Source: Planctomycetota bacterium
GTDB lineage: Bacteria > Planctomycetota > Planctomycetia > Gemmatales > Gemmataceae
Assembly (NCBI GenBank): GCA_021413735.1
Contig: JAIOPV010000196.1
Coordinates: forward strand, 20,023 to 84,022
Reading direction: 5' to 3'
Length of the DNA stretch: 64,000 bases
How positions within the stretch are numbered: the stretch's first letter is position 1; every line of letters begins with the position of its first letter. Below, piece by piece: positions 9,730 to 19,584 of this stretch. The notes under the pieces are model-generated. The model did not search any database and was not told the DNA's origin. It worked only from the letters and a program-made list of their open reading frames with translations. The position numbers and the translations under genes are program-made.

Positions 9730-9755
9730 GCTCCCCTTCGGGACGCGGCTAAACA
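9730..9755. repeat. REP-like element (reverse strand GTTTAGCCGCGTCCCGAAGGGGAGC)
   Basis: Shares GTTTAGCCGC plus CCGAAGGGG with 35788, 36761 and 50643 elements. Confidence 0.65.
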
Positions 9756-9836
9756 TCCTGCAAATCACCCAACCACCGACGATACCCGAGTTCTTGTGAA
9801 TGTCCAACCGGGTAGCGGGTTCGTACCTCTGATCTC

Positions 9837-11498
9837 ATGCGAAATGCTGCCGTGTTGCTCGTTTACGTTGCTGTTCTTGGGTTCGGCCTCTTCCAGACGT
9901 TCGGCCCTGTCCTGAAGTCCGGATTCGCCAGCGTCCAGACCGAACGCGGCGACGGGATGCTCAACCACTACATCCTCGAACATAGCTGGCAATCGCTCAC
10001 GAACTCGGACTACCGGGCGTCGCTGTTCAGCCCGCCGTGCTTCTACCCCGCCCGCTCGACCTTGTGGTACTCGGAACACCTCCTCGGCGTCGCCCCGATC
10101 TATTGGGGTCTGCGGGTCGTGATGCCGTTCGACCTCGCGTATCAGTGGTGGCAGATCATCCTCGAAGCGTTAAATTTCGTGGCGTTCGCCCTGGTCGTTC
10201 GTTGGCTCCGCGGACCGCACATTCTGGCGCTCCTCGGCGGCTACCTCTGGGCGTTCTCGCTCATCAACATCGACCAGATCAAGCATCAGCAGATGATCCC
10301 GCGATTCGCGATGGTGCTGGCCGCGTATCACGCCTGGCAGTTCGTTCTCGCGGTTGGTTCGACGGCCTCGAATCCCAGTCGGCACCTGAACCGAATGATG
10401 GCGGCCGTGTTCCTCCAGGGAATCACCTGTGTGAACACCGGCTGGTTCCTCGTCACGAGCATCGCGACATTCTTACCACTTGCGCTGTGTCTCACACCCG
10501 GCGGTTGGCGAAACACGTTCCGTTTCCTTTGGGGACACCGCTTGCGTGTGGCACTGATCGTCGGTGGTTGGACGGGAGCACTTCTCGCGGCGTATGTGCC
10601 GTATTTCGTGGTGAACTGGGGACTGAGCCGCGGTTACAAGGAATGCATCCCATTGATGCCGACGCAGGATGCATGGCTCGCGGGTGTGCCCGGAACCATT
10701 TGGGAACCGGTGACCGCGCCGTTTCGTGTGGAAGTGATCGACGAAAGCTGGCTCTTTTGCGGCTTCGGGATCGACCTCCTGATGCTGGTGGCGATCATCA
10801 GTCTGGTCGTCTCATTGGTGCTTTCGATGATCGGCTGGAAAGCACGACGGCCCGAATCCGGAATCGCATTGGCGGCACTTCTCACGGCTGTCGTGTGGAT
10901 TCTTTTCACGCTCAAAGTTGACCCAGGCGACCGTTCGTTGTGGGAATTGGTCCGGCACATCCCCGGCGGCACAGCGATTCGAGCCGTGTCGCGGGTATAC
11001 GTGACGGTGTATCTGTTCGGCGTGCTCGGCGCGTTGATGTGGCTGGCACGAGTAACGGAATCGCTTCGCTCGCCGATTCGTTCGCTGCTGCTGGGACTGA
11101 TCGCGGGCGTGTGCATCATCGAGCAATACGGCTACACGCCGCCGAGTTTCGAGAAGCAGGACTTCTACCCAATCGTGGACCGCACCGCTGAGGAACTGAA
11201 GAAGGGCGACATTGGGTACGTCATCCCGCGATACACGGATACCAAGGGAGCGACACCGCCTGATAAGGTTTACGGTGAAGTCTTGGGCATGTGGTGCGGG
11301 TTGCGAGCGAATGTTCCCGTTGTGAACGGCTATTCAGGTCGTGTTCCCGATGAAGTGTTCCATGCGGCCATCGCAGCCCCCGACATCTGGCGAGTGAACG
11401 AGATTCGTCGCTGGCTGAAGGGCAAGTTCCACGGCACCCTCGCGCTCGTCGATCCTGATAATCTCGATGCCACGGTCATCATCGTGATCGACGAGTAA
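9837..11498 (+). CDS. Polytopic membrane protein, GT-C glycosyltransferase-like/hypothetical
   Basis: 553 aa with many hydrophobic helices; next to GT2 and polysaccharide deacetylase genes. Confidence 0.7.
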   Translation: MRNAAVLLVYVAVLGFGLFQTFGPVLKSGFASVQTERGDGMLNHYILEHSWQSLTNSDYRASLFSPPCFYPARSTLWYSEHLLGVAPIYWGLRVVMPFDLAYQWWQIILEALNFVAFALVVRWLRGPHILALLGGYLWAFSLINIDQIKHQQMIPRFAMVLAAYHAWQFVLAVGSTASNPSRHLNRMMAAVFLQGITCVNTGWFLVTSIATFLPLALCLTPGGWRNTFRFLWGHRLRVALIVGGWTGALLAAYVPYFVVNWGLSRGYKECIPLMPTQDAWLAGVPGTIWEPVTAPFRVEVIDESWLFCGFGIDLLMLVAIISLVVSLVLSMIGWKARRPESGIALAALLTAVVWILFTLKVDPGDRSLWELVRHIPGGTAIRAVSRVYVTVYLFGVLGALMWLARVTESLRSPIRSLLLGLIAGVCIIEQYGYTPPSFEKQDFYPIVDRTAEELKKGDIGYVIPRYTDTKGATPPDKVYGEVLGMWCGLRANVPVVNGYSGRVPDEVFHAAIAAPDIWRVNEIRRWLKGKFHGTLALVDPDNLDATVIIVIDE

Positions 11499-11513
11499 TT
11501 GAGGTTTCATCGG

Positions 11514-11548
11514 ATTGTGGTCCGCTCGCTCCGCGAGCGGACCACAAT
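11514..11548. repeat. Palindrome ATTGTGGTCCGCTCGCTCCGCGAGCGGACCACAAT
   Basis: Perfect palindromic arms with 3-nt loop; same core as 1877-1972. Confidence 0.9.
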
Positions 11549-11622
11549 TTCAAATTCTGGGGTTGCGTTCATCGCGACCCCTCGGTATCTGCCTCCCACG
11601 CCCTCTTACCCTCTGTGCCGCA

Positions 11623-12711
11623 ATGGTCGCAACAAGCGCGGCCCTGGTGCTGCTCGTCCTCGCGACGACGGCGTGCCTGGGCTACTTCGTGTTCACGCTT
11701 GCGGGCCTGCTGCCTCGGCGGGCGCGGCTTCCGCTCGCTCCGACGCACTCATTCGCGATACTCATTCCTGCGCACAACGAAGAAACCGGACTGCCCGCGA
11801 CTTTGCGAAGCATCACGGAGTTGGACTACCCCGAGAAACTCCTGCGGGTGTGGGTCGTCGCGGATAACTGCACCGATGGCACAGCGAGTGTGCCGCGTGC
11901 GTTCGGGATGCGCTGCATCAAACGCCACGATGCCGAGAAACGCGGGAAGGGTTACGCCGTCGCGTTCGGGTTGCAATCGCTGCTCCCCGATTTGCCCGAC
12001 ATCGTTCTGATCCTCGACGCGGATTGTCAGTTGAACGCGCTCGCACTTCGTGCGATGGATGCAGTGTTCGCGGCAGGTGCGGACGTGGTGCAAGCAGCGG
12101 TGCGTTCACACAATGCCGACGACGGACCGACGGGCTACGTCGCGGCTGTCGGGGCCGCAGTGGATGAAGCGATCGCAGCTGGGATGGATCGGTTCGGCCA
12201 ATCAGTGCCGCTGCGAGGCACAGGAATGGCCTTTCGGCGACACGTACTGGAGCGGGTGCCGTGGACGGCGTTTGGTCTGGTCGAAGATGCGGAGTATTCG
12301 CGGCAATTGCAGGGTGCAGGCGTTCGTGTACGGCATTGCCGTGACGCGATCGTGAGTAGCGATTCGCCGAGCAGTTGGAAGGTGATGGGCCGTCAACGCA
12401 GACGGTGGCGAACCGCTGGCCTGCTAACGAGCAAGCCGTTGGGCTTGGCATTGATTGCGGCTGCGGCGGCAGTGGCGTTTGCATGTCGATTCGTGTGGTG
12501 GCCAGCGTCGTTGTTGTTGGTGACGGCTGCCGTTTATGGTCGTGCGGCGGCTTCCGTGGGGCTGTCGTGGCGACGTGTCGGGTTACTGCTGAAGTCGCCT
12601 TTGGTGGTGTTGCGGCTCGCTTGCGTGACGCTTGCGGGACTTGTTCAGAAGAAACCGACGACGTGGCAACGTACTCCGCGACCGGGTGAGACCGGAAGGC
12701 GGGCCGCGTGA
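11623..12711 (+). CDS. Glycosyltransferase family 2 protein
   Basis: FAILIPAHNEETGLPATLRSITELDYPEKLLRVWVVADNCTDGTA ... LILDADCQLN ... RGTGMAFRRHVLE ... GLVEDAEYSRQLQ ... RQRRRW. Confidence 0.9.
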   Translation: MVATSAALVLLVLATTACLGYFVFTLAGLLPRRARLPLAPTHSFAILIPAHNEETGLPATLRSITELDYPEKLLRVWVVADNCTDGTASVPRAFGMRCIKRHDAEKRGKGYAVAFGLQSLLPDLPDIVLILDADCQLNALALRAMDAVFAAGADVVQAAVRSHNADDGPTGYVAAVGAAVDEAIAAGMDRFGQSVPLRGTGMAFRRHVLERVPWTAFGLVEDAEYSRQLQGAGVRVRHCRDAIVSSDSPSSWKVMGRQRRRWRTAGLLTSKPLGLALIAAAAAVAFACRFVWWPASLLLVTAAVYGRAAASVGLSWRRVGLLLKSPLVVLRLACVTLAGLVQKKPTTWQRTPRPGETGRRAA

Positions 12712-13334
12712 AGTTTGCTCGTCGCGTGAGTTGGGCGAAGCGAACCGCTTGGCGACTCGTGGGGTGTCGCAGCGCAGCCCCGTTGGGGCTGCGGCTAAAC
12801 AATGTGTTCCTCACGTTCGACGATGGACCGCATCCCGAACACACGCCGACGGTGCTCGATCGCCTCGCCAAGCACAACCTCACGGCCGCGTTCTTTCTCG
12901 TGGGCAAACGAATCGCCGACCCCGCTCTCGTTCAGCGGATCGTTGATGCGGGGCACGTTCTCGGCAATCACACATTCTCGCATGCCGTCCCGAAGTGGAG
13001 TGACACCGCGTTGTCACTCGCCGATGTGCGGCGCTGTCAGGAACAGATTCCGAACGCGAAGCTGTTCCGCCCGCCAATGGGGAGGCTCACCCCCGGATTG
13101 TGGCTCGCGGCTCGACGCTGTGGATTGCGGATTGTGAACTGGTCGTTGGATAGCGGCGACTGGCGCTGTCGGAGTGCAGCGGACGCGGCGATGTGTGCGG
13201 CTGAAGTCCTTCAACTCGTACAACCCGGCGACGTGATTCTGTTCCACGACGATCATCCCTGGATCGGCCCGATTCTCGATGCGGTATTGCCCGCACTTGC
13301 CAATCGGTTCACGGCCAGCACGAGCAATCCGTAG
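12708..13334 (+). CDS. Polysaccharide deacetylase (NodB homology)
   Basis: VFLTFDDGPHPEHTPTVLDRLAKHNLTAAFFLVGKRI ... GHVLGNHTFSHA ... LFRPPMG; GTG start overlaps the upstream stop. Confidence 0.88.
   Translation: MKFARRVSWAKRTAWRLVGCRSAAPLGLRLNNVFLTFDDGPHPEHTPTVLDRLAKHNLTAAFFLVGKRIADPALVQRIVDAGHVLGNHTFSHAVPKWSDTALSLADVRRCQEQIPNAKLFRPPMGRLTPGLWLAARRCGLRIVNWSLDSGDWRCRSAADAAMCAAEVLQLVQPGDVILFHDDHPWIGPILDAVLPALANRFTASTSNP
12771..12800. repeat. REP-like hairpin AGCGCAGCCCCGTTGGGGCTGCGGCTAAAC within the 5' coding region of the deacetylase
   Basis: Hairpin plus GCTAAAC tail as at 7451-7479. Confidence 0.65.
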
Positions 13335-13693
13335 CTCATCAGCCCCGGCCCCTCGCTTGCTGCCCACCACCACGGCAAGCCGGCATCGACATCGACCGCC
13401 AGCATGGCGGCCCCAATCGCAATGTGCAGTTTCGCCAGGAATGGCACCGCAGCGCGATAGCGTTCCCAGTTCAGGGTGACGCCGAGCAAAACGATTCCGT
13501 GCATTCCGTACACAAGCGACAGCGACCGTGCCATGTATCGTGTCAGTGGCACGTTCGCGAGTTCGCCAAGCCCGAGCATGTCGCGGTGAACGGCGTCCAT
13601 CCACGCGAACGGCAGCAGAGCGCACGGCAACGCGAAGAGCAGTATCCCCGCGTTGAGTTGCAGCAAGCGGAACAGGAGTCGTTCAGCGGTCAT
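13253..13693 (-). CDS. Small membrane protein
   Basis: MTAERLLFRLLQLNAGILLFALPCALLPFAW and further helices; start overlaps the patatin stop (ATGA). Confidence 0.65.
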   Translation of the reverse strand: MTAERLLFRLLQLNAGILLFALPCALLPFAWMDAVHRDMLGLGELANVPLTRYMARSLSLVYGMHGIVLLGVTLNWERYRAAVPFLAKLHIAIGAAMLAVDVDAGLPWWWAASEGPGLMSYGLLVLAVNRLASAGNTASRIGPIQG

Positions 13694-16437
13694 GTCGAAC
13701 CTCGGCGCGGGCCGCCACCAGTGCCGAACCACGCTTTCAGGCGTCCGGCTTCGTGGCTTACACCGGGGTGCAACGTGCCGTCCAGATTGCGGAAACCCCG
13801 CACAATCGAGTCGGCTTCAAACGTTGGCAGCGTCCAGCTCAGGGTTGCCGAACTCGCACACTCGAAGCAGACCGTCGTGAAGAACGGATCGGCTTTGTCG
13901 GCTTCCGTTGTGTCGAACGAACGCCCTACCAATTGCAGCAACTGATCGTTCCGGAAGTACGCCCCGCGAGCATACAGGTTCAGAATCGCCTCGGCAGGCG
14001 TGCTCACTTCCGATAGCCCCCACGCCATGAGGTCGCCTTTACCGTCGCCTTCACGGAACTGCACCTTCTCCGCTCGCCGCGGATACGCCCGCACTTCCAC
14101 CAGCACCACACCCGATGTGTATTTCCGCACTGCCTCGCGATTTTCCAGCAACCACAACGCGGCGAGATCGACGCCGAAATTGTCGAAGTAGCCCGCATCC
14201 ACCACGCGGCGCGGCGGCTCCGTCGGCAGGCTCACCCCCGGACCCACAAACGGGAACGTCGCGCTCATGCGAGCCGCAGTGCCAACCTGAAACGCCGGGT
14301 ACGCTTCGGGGAAGTAACGAAACAGGTCGATCGCGCCGACGCTCTGCACTTCCGGTCGCGGTGACTGCGGGATCGGGTAATTCAAGCTCGGGCACACGGC
14401 CTGCGTCAGCGACGACACATCGAGATTGCTAATGAGGACACGCCGAGAATCTTCAACCAGCATCGGCGAGAACAGCAGCGATGGCCGCTTCGCTTCGGCT
14501 TCCAATGCGTGAAGTTCCGCGAAGGACTTTTCGAGTGGCGAACGCGGTCCGAGTTCGCGCCAGAGTATGTGAAGCCAGGCGCGTCGAAGGATGCCGGGGC
14601 GGTCGGCGGCGCTCGCATACGGTCGCGTGTTCTCGTGCCAGGCACGTTCCAGGCTTCGACCGCGATCCCATGGAATCGCCCACGGTATTGCGAGCGCCGG
14701 CAGGTCGGAAAACAGCATCGTCTGCATCGTCGGCCAGAGGCTGTCGCGGGCCAGCATCGCCGAGAGCTTTTCGGGCGACTTCTCCGTTGGCTTCCGTTCA
14801 AAGTCAGCCGCGTAGAGCGCCGCCCCGAGCATTCCGCCGCTGGCCCCCGTGAACAATCGAATGTGATCGCGGAACGCCGCCGAACTGCCGACGCCAGGCA
14901 TCTCGTCTTCGAGCCCTTCCAGCACGGCAGCGGTCCACACCGCAGCACGAATGCCGCCGCCGCTCACCGCGAACAGAACCAACTTCGGAAGCGTGCCGGT
15001 GCCGCGACCCTGACCTTCCTGCCAGTTCGCCGCGAAACGTTCGAGGAGCTGCGTTGCGGTGATCGCTGGCGGACGCGGTTTCGTCGGCACGACATCGAGA
15101 TCGACTCTTGGAAGCGGCGTATTTCCGGTAGTGGTCGCAGTGTCGGTGGAGGCGTGCGGCACCGGATCGAGGTGATAGCGTTCCAGTGCGGGGAAGCTCA
15201 TCTTGTAGGGCATACTTCGATTGCACACCCATGCGACAGCGAGGATTCCCGCGACAACGATGATCTGCACACCGCTGAGATAGAACGCGAGAGCACCGTA
15301 CACGGACGACAGCAGGCCGATGACGAGACAGCCGCTCCACACGGGAGACCAGACGCCCCCGAGTCGGCTTTCGATCGCGAACAGCAACAGGAACGCAAGT
15401 GGGATGCAAGCCATCACCAGCGAACGGATGTGCAGTTCGCGGTTGTGATGCGAGACGTGATTTCGGTCGAAGAACGACGCAAACGGTTCCTTCAGGATGG
15501 TCCGCTCGCTGAAGCTGTACGACGTGTCGAGCGAGAACAGGCTCACGGTAATTGCAACGCCGACCAGCAGGCCGATCAGAGTCGCCGGGATGTAGTTTCC
15601 TTCGCGGAGGATTCGGCGGTATGTCGGCGACGCGATCTTCGGAACATAGAAGATCAGCAGGCACGGAATGAGGGTCCAGAACAGGAAACCCCCGAGTTGA
15701 CGCACGCCTGGGTCGCGTTCGCCAGGTAAGAGCGTGAGCGTGTCGCCGAAGTTCGGTGCGGTCGAGATTCGCGACGACGTTTCCAGCACGAACCGCACGA
15801 ACAGCAGGTTCGCGAACAGCAGCGACACCGCGACGCCAACCCAGAATCGTTGCCACCAACTCTCGGGCCAGATGAGATCCTGAATACCCAGCCCGCGACC
15901 AAGACCGGCCCACGAAGCGAGCCAGAAGAACACGATCACGAGCGGGAACAGCGGATACGTCAGCAGGTAATCGAGGAACGGCTCGGCCCACATCACCACA
16001 AAGCGGATCGGGTTTCCCTGTGCTTCGCCGATATCCACCGGTCGGCCCGGCACGACGTGTCTGGTGCTTTCGACTGGAAGAAAGCGCGACCAAAGTAATC
16101 CCAAGCACACGAACAACGTAATCACGAGGAGCCAACAAATCGTGCGGGCGAACGGTCGGTTGAGCCAGGTCTCGAACTGGTCGATGGCGTGTTCCCACCA
16201 GTTCGGTGGTCGCTCAGTTGTCGGCAGCGGTGGCGGTGGTTCAGGAACGGTGCGCGGCGGCGGAGCCTCTGGGGGCGTTGGTGCGGGTGGCGTGGGATCT
16301 GGCACGGTCGGCTCCGGCACGGGAAAGGGCGAGCGGCGCTCTCTGACCAGATTACTCCGATGCCCGGGTGCTTGCCCGTCGTTTCCACGAATCGTAGAGT
16401 CTGCGGTAATCGCGTTGCTGTTTATCGAGCGCTTCAC
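13690..16437 (-). CDS. Patatin-like phospholipase fused to an N-terminal multi-TM region; start uncertain (GTG at 16437 is one candidate)
   Basis: LPKLVLFAVSGGGIRAAVWTAAVLEGLE, FTGASGGMLGAALYAA (GXSXG-type) and VVDAGYFDNFGVDLAALWLL. N-terminal part of the 1244-aa ORF lies antisense to the + strand gene at 16474. Confidence 0.8.
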   Translation of the reverse strand: MKRSINSNAITADSTIRGNDGQAPGHRSNLVRERRSPFPVPEPTVPDPTPPAPTPPEAPPPRTVPEPPPPLPTTERPPNWWEHAIDQFETWLNRPFARTICWLLVITLFVCLGLLWSRFLPVESTRHVVPGRPVDIGEAQGNPIRFVVMWAEPFLDYLLTYPLFPLVIVFFWLASWAGLGRGLGIQDLIWPESWWQRFWVGVAVSLLFANLLFVRFVLETSSRISTAPNFGDTLTLLPGERDPGVRQLGGFLFWTLIPCLLIFYVPKIASPTYRRILREGNYIPATLIGLLVGVAITVSLFSLDTSYSFSERTILKEPFASFFDRNHVSHHNRELHIRSLVMACIPLAFLLLFAIESRLGGVWSPVWSGCLVIGLLSSVYGALAFYLSGVQIIVVAGILAVAWVCNRSMPYKMSFPALERYHLDPVPHASTDTATTTGNTPLPRVDLDVVPTKPRPPAITATQLLERFAANWQEGQGRGTGTLPKLVLFAVSGGGIRAAVWTAAVLEGLEDEMPGVGSSAAFRDHIRLFTGASGGMLGAALYAADFERKPTEKSPEKLSAMLARDSLWPTMQTMLFSDLPALAIPWAIPWDRGRSLERAWHENTRPYASAADRPGILRRAWLHILWRELGPRSPLEKSFAELHALEAEAKRPSLLFSPMLVEDSRRVLISNLDVSSLTQAVCPSLNYPIPQSPRPEVQSVGAIDLFRYFPEAYPAFQVGTAARMSATFPFVGPGVSLPTEPPRRVVDAGYFDNFGVDLAALWLLENREAVRKYTSGVVLVEVRAYPRRAEKVQFREGDGKGDLMAWGLSEVSTPAEAILNLYARGAYFRNDQLLQLVGRSFDTTEADKADPFFTTVCFECASSATLSWTLPTFEADSIVRGFRNLDGTLHPGVSHEAGRLKAWFGTGGGPRRGST

Positions 16438-16473
16438 TTTGAAGTGTGCGACCTCTTCCGGGAGTATCGACTC

Positions 16474-17652
16474 ATGGGCTTCAAGCAGACCGAACACCAC
16501 AAGATGGGCAAAGGCAGCTACCACCAGATCGGGCTGGTGCGGGGGCAATTCGGCGGCGTTCCCGAGGCGAAGTGGATCAAATTCATCGCCGACAGCGGCT
16601 TCGACGGCTGGGAAGAAGCCTCGTGGGAACTCGACCTGCGGCGCTGCGACACCGACGCGGGAGCCACCGCTTACGCTACCGAAAGGGTTGGCATCGCGAA
16701 GGCTCACGGCCTCGAAATCTTCACCGTGGCGACGCACCTTCAGGGGCAGGTTCTCGGCGACGAGCCGAGCGCCAAGACCCTGAACTTCTGCTCTGGAAAA
16801 GGGCAGGCACGGCCAGCGTACAAGGCGTGGCGTGCGGCTGGCAACAACCCACCGCGAACCGACCCGTACTATGTGCCCCCGGAAGTCGCGAAGCTCATCC
16901 ACCAGGAAGCATTCGCCGACATGATGGCGTGCGCTCGCTACGCCGGGGCACTCTCGAAGTTGCAGAACCGCAAGGTCGCGATGTCCGGTTTCGTCGGCAG
17001 CCCGGCGAACTGTTGGAGCCACTGGTTCCTCTTCCCGCCGTTGCCGTCGTCGATGGAAGGCTACGACATCCCCGACGTACGGCAGGTGTCGCTGGAACTG
17101 CTCATCGAGCGATTCGGGCCGTTCTGGAAGGAGTGCAAGAAGCAGGGCGTGACATTCGACCTGGAGTGCCATCCGAGCGAACGGGCGATGGGCGACATCG
17201 AGAGCGCCAGCGATTACATCAACTTCCTCGGCAAGAACGGCTTCGGCCCGGATGTGGTTGGCTTCAACCTCGACGGCTCGCACATGGAATGGCAGAATGT
17301 GTCGGTGATCGACTTCATCCGCGAGTTCCCGGAGTTCATCCACTGTGCGCACGTCAAGGGCGTGTGGGTGGCTCGCGAGCATTGCCGTGCGGGTAGGCTC
17401 GGTGGTCACCGCCCGATGGGTCACTGGACGAACGGCTGGAACTTCGTGACGGCTGGCACCGCCCGCGACGCGAACTCACTGGAAGACATCTTCATCGAAT
17501 TGAACCGCGTTGGCTTCGACGGTGCGGTGTCGATCGAGTGGGAGGACAACGACGCGGATCAGTTCGCGGGAGCAAAGGCGGCCTTGGCGAACTGCCGCAA
17601 GGCTGACCTTCCGCCGAGCGGCTTGAAGCACGATGAAGCCCTGAAGGGCTGA
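16474..17652 (+). CDS. Sugar phosphate isomerase/epimerase-like TIM-barrel protein
   Basis: FIADSGFDGWEEASWELDLRRCDTD ... DVVGFNLDGSHMEWQNVSVIDFIREFPEFIHCAHVKGVWV ... VSIEWEDNDAD. Confidence 0.85.
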   Translation: MGFKQTEHHKMGKGSYHQIGLVRGQFGGVPEAKWIKFIADSGFDGWEEASWELDLRRCDTDAGATAYATERVGIAKAHGLEIFTVATHLQGQVLGDEPSAKTLNFCSGKGQARPAYKAWRAAGNNPPRTDPYYVPPEVAKLIHQEAFADMMACARYAGALSKLQNRKVAMSGFVGSPANCWSHWFLFPPLPSSMEGYDIPDVRQVSLELLIERFGPFWKECKKQGVTFDLECHPSERAMGDIESASDYINFLGKNGFGPDVVGFNLDGSHMEWQNVSVIDFIREFPEFIHCAHVKGVWVAREHCRAGRLGGHRPMGHWTNGWNFVTAGTARDANSLEDIFIELNRVGFDGAVSIEWEDNDADQFAGAKAALANCRKADLPPSGLKHDEALKG

Positions 17653-17688
17653 GAACAGCGTGGCACGCCGTCCCAAAGTTAGAGGGTT

Positions 17689-17739
17689 GCTCACCGGTCG
17701 TCCGTATGCGCTAATGGTGTCTCGGTCGGACCGGTGAGC
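17689..17739. terminator. Inverted repeat GCTCACCGGTCGTCCG...CGGTCGGACCGGTGAGC
   Basis: Arms of about 11-16 nt complementary, between two + strand genes. Confidence 0.55.
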
Positions 17740-17796
17740 TTGATGCTCGGCATTTTTACCGCACCCAATCGGGTGCTCAGACCACAGGAGTATCCA

Positions 17797-19575
17797 ATGA
17801 AAAACCGTGGGATCCTGGTGTTCTTTTCATTGGTCCTGCTGTCTCTCGCCAGCGAAACTTGGGCCCAGGATGACGCCAAAGTTGTCGCCAAGTGGAAGCA
17901 CCTCGATGGCGTCATCACGCTGTATTCCAACGGCAAGATCAACGATCCGGCGGGCAATCACACGTGGACGTTGACCAACCGCTCCCTGGTTCTTCGCTGG
18001 AAAGATGCGAAAGCGCCTGGTGGGTTCTGGGTCGATACCGTCACCATTTCTCCAGACGGGCAGACATACAAGGGGACGAACCAACTCAATCGCCCCATCA
18101 GCGGCACACTCGTTAAGGATGCACCCGCGGCAAAAGAAGTTGAGAAACCGGTGGTCGTTGCAAAACCTCCCTTGCCGGTACCCGATCCTGGCGTGAAGCC
18201 AAGCGGTCCGGCCGTCGCTGTGTCCGAAGACGTCTGGAAGGTGCTTCAACTCGTGTCGCTCGATTACGAACTGAATTTCAAGAAAGTTCCTCGTGACCAT
18301 TCTCTTCCGCCATACACCCCGTTGATCGCCTCCAAGTCAGCTGGGGTGAGGGAAGTCGCGGCCCTCTCGGCCAAGTGGGAAATTGACGTCTGGGATCTGC
18401 AAAAGGCGTTCAAAAACCGTGTCGGGGCTGTGGAAGGTTTTCTAAAGGTTCCCACGCCGCGACCGGCGAACGCTCAACCTGATCCCGTTCAGCCGGAGAC
18501 GCCCGCAGCCGTCACGGCGGCACTTGCCCAGGCGAAGCGCGATGGGCTGTTGGAGCTGTTCACCAAAATCGAAGAGCGGGTTCCTGAAGTCGAGAAAGAG
18601 GATGGAAAGGTTGGGAAGATGTCCCAGACGTCGGCCGACTACTACCGAACTCAACTGATTGTTGCCCAGAAGCAAGCGGCCCTATGGGCCAGGGCCGAGG
18701 CACTCGCGAAAGCTGCGGCAAACGGAGACAACACACGCGGCAACGACATTGAGGTCAAGGGAGTGTTCGAGAAGGGAAAGACCTGGGGCACCGTGATCGT
18801 CCGGAATACGTCCAAGACCGATTTGGAACACGTCACGGTTACGCTCCTGACACCGAAAAAGGCACTCCCGCCCGGAGCTCCCGTTCTCGACTTCATTCTG
18901 GGGTACGCCGTTGGAGGTGCCGACAAACCCGACCCCAAGGACCCCAAAAAAGTGGCCGCGGGAGTCAACCTTGTCGGTGCTGTTGCTCAGGATCGGGCGT
19001 TCCACGAAATGCCTGGGCAAGTCTTCATACACATCCCGAAACTCGCGCCTGGCGCGGAATGTGAAGTCCGCCTGTTCCGTTCTTCGGCCGAGTTCGCTCA
19101 GACCGTGTCTGCCATGTATTCCGTTTTTGCCCCAGGGGTTTCCATTGCGGGGAAACCGTTACCCGGTTTTGACGCCGAGAAGAGCAACAAGACGCCAACT
19201 GCGGAAAGTGTTGCCGATTCGAAAGACCCACTCCCCAAGGGAACTATCTGGCGTGGCCCGGTGAAGTGGACTCAGGCCGGCACTCCCGATCTCACGCGCA
19301 CGGCAGAGATCACGATTACCGCGAGAAACGACGACAAATTCAAGGGGGTGCTCAAGTTCTTCGGGAACGGCGCCAACGGTAACGCCTCAGACATCGTGGG
19401 GACTGTGGCAGACGGAACGATCAAGTACGAGTTGGTTGGCAGCAACGGCAAAACGGGCCTGCTCCACACGGGGACGATCAAGGGAGTTCGAATTGAGGTC
19501 ACGTACGAGGAGGGTGGGGACAAGCCGCGAAAATCAGTCACGACATTGGATCGTGTTCCGCCTGGCAAAAAGTAA
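17797..19575 (+). CDS. Secreted hypothetical protein
   Basis: Signal peptide MKNRGILVFFSLVLLSLASETWAQ; no family recognised. Confidence 0.7.
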   Translation: MKNRGILVFFSLVLLSLASETWAQDDAKVVAKWKHLDGVITLYSNGKINDPAGNHTWTLTNRSLVLRWKDAKAPGGFWVDTVTISPDGQTYKGTNQLNRPISGTLVKDAPAAKEVEKPVVVAKPPLPVPDPGVKPSGPAVAVSEDVWKVLQLVSLDYELNFKKVPRDHSLPPYTPLIASKSAGVREVAALSAKWEIDVWDLQKAFKNRVGAVEGFLKVPTPRPANAQPDPVQPETPAAVTAALAQAKRDGLLELFTKIEERVPEVEKEDGKVGKMSQTSADYYRTQLIVAQKQAALWARAEALAKAAANGDNTRGNDIEVKGVFEKGKTWGTVIVRNTSKTDLEHVTVTLLTPKKALPPGAPVLDFILGYAVGGADKPDPKDPKKVAAGVNLVGAVAQDRAFHEMPGQVFIHIPKLAPGAECEVRLFRSSAEFAQTVSAMYSVFAPGVSIAGKPLPGFDAEKSNKTPTAESVADSKDPLPKGTIWRGPVKWTQAGTPDLTRTAEITITARNDDKFKGVLKFFGNGANGNASDIVGTVADGTIKYELVGSNGKTGLLHTGTIKGVRIEVTYEEGGDKPRKSVTTLDRVPPGKK

Positions 19576-19584
19576 CAACAAGTT

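Noticed and set aside
16438-17424. N-terminal part of the 1244-aa - strand ORF
   Set aside because: Antisense to the TIM-barrel gene at 16474-17652; no domain; patatin protein likely starts near or after 16437.
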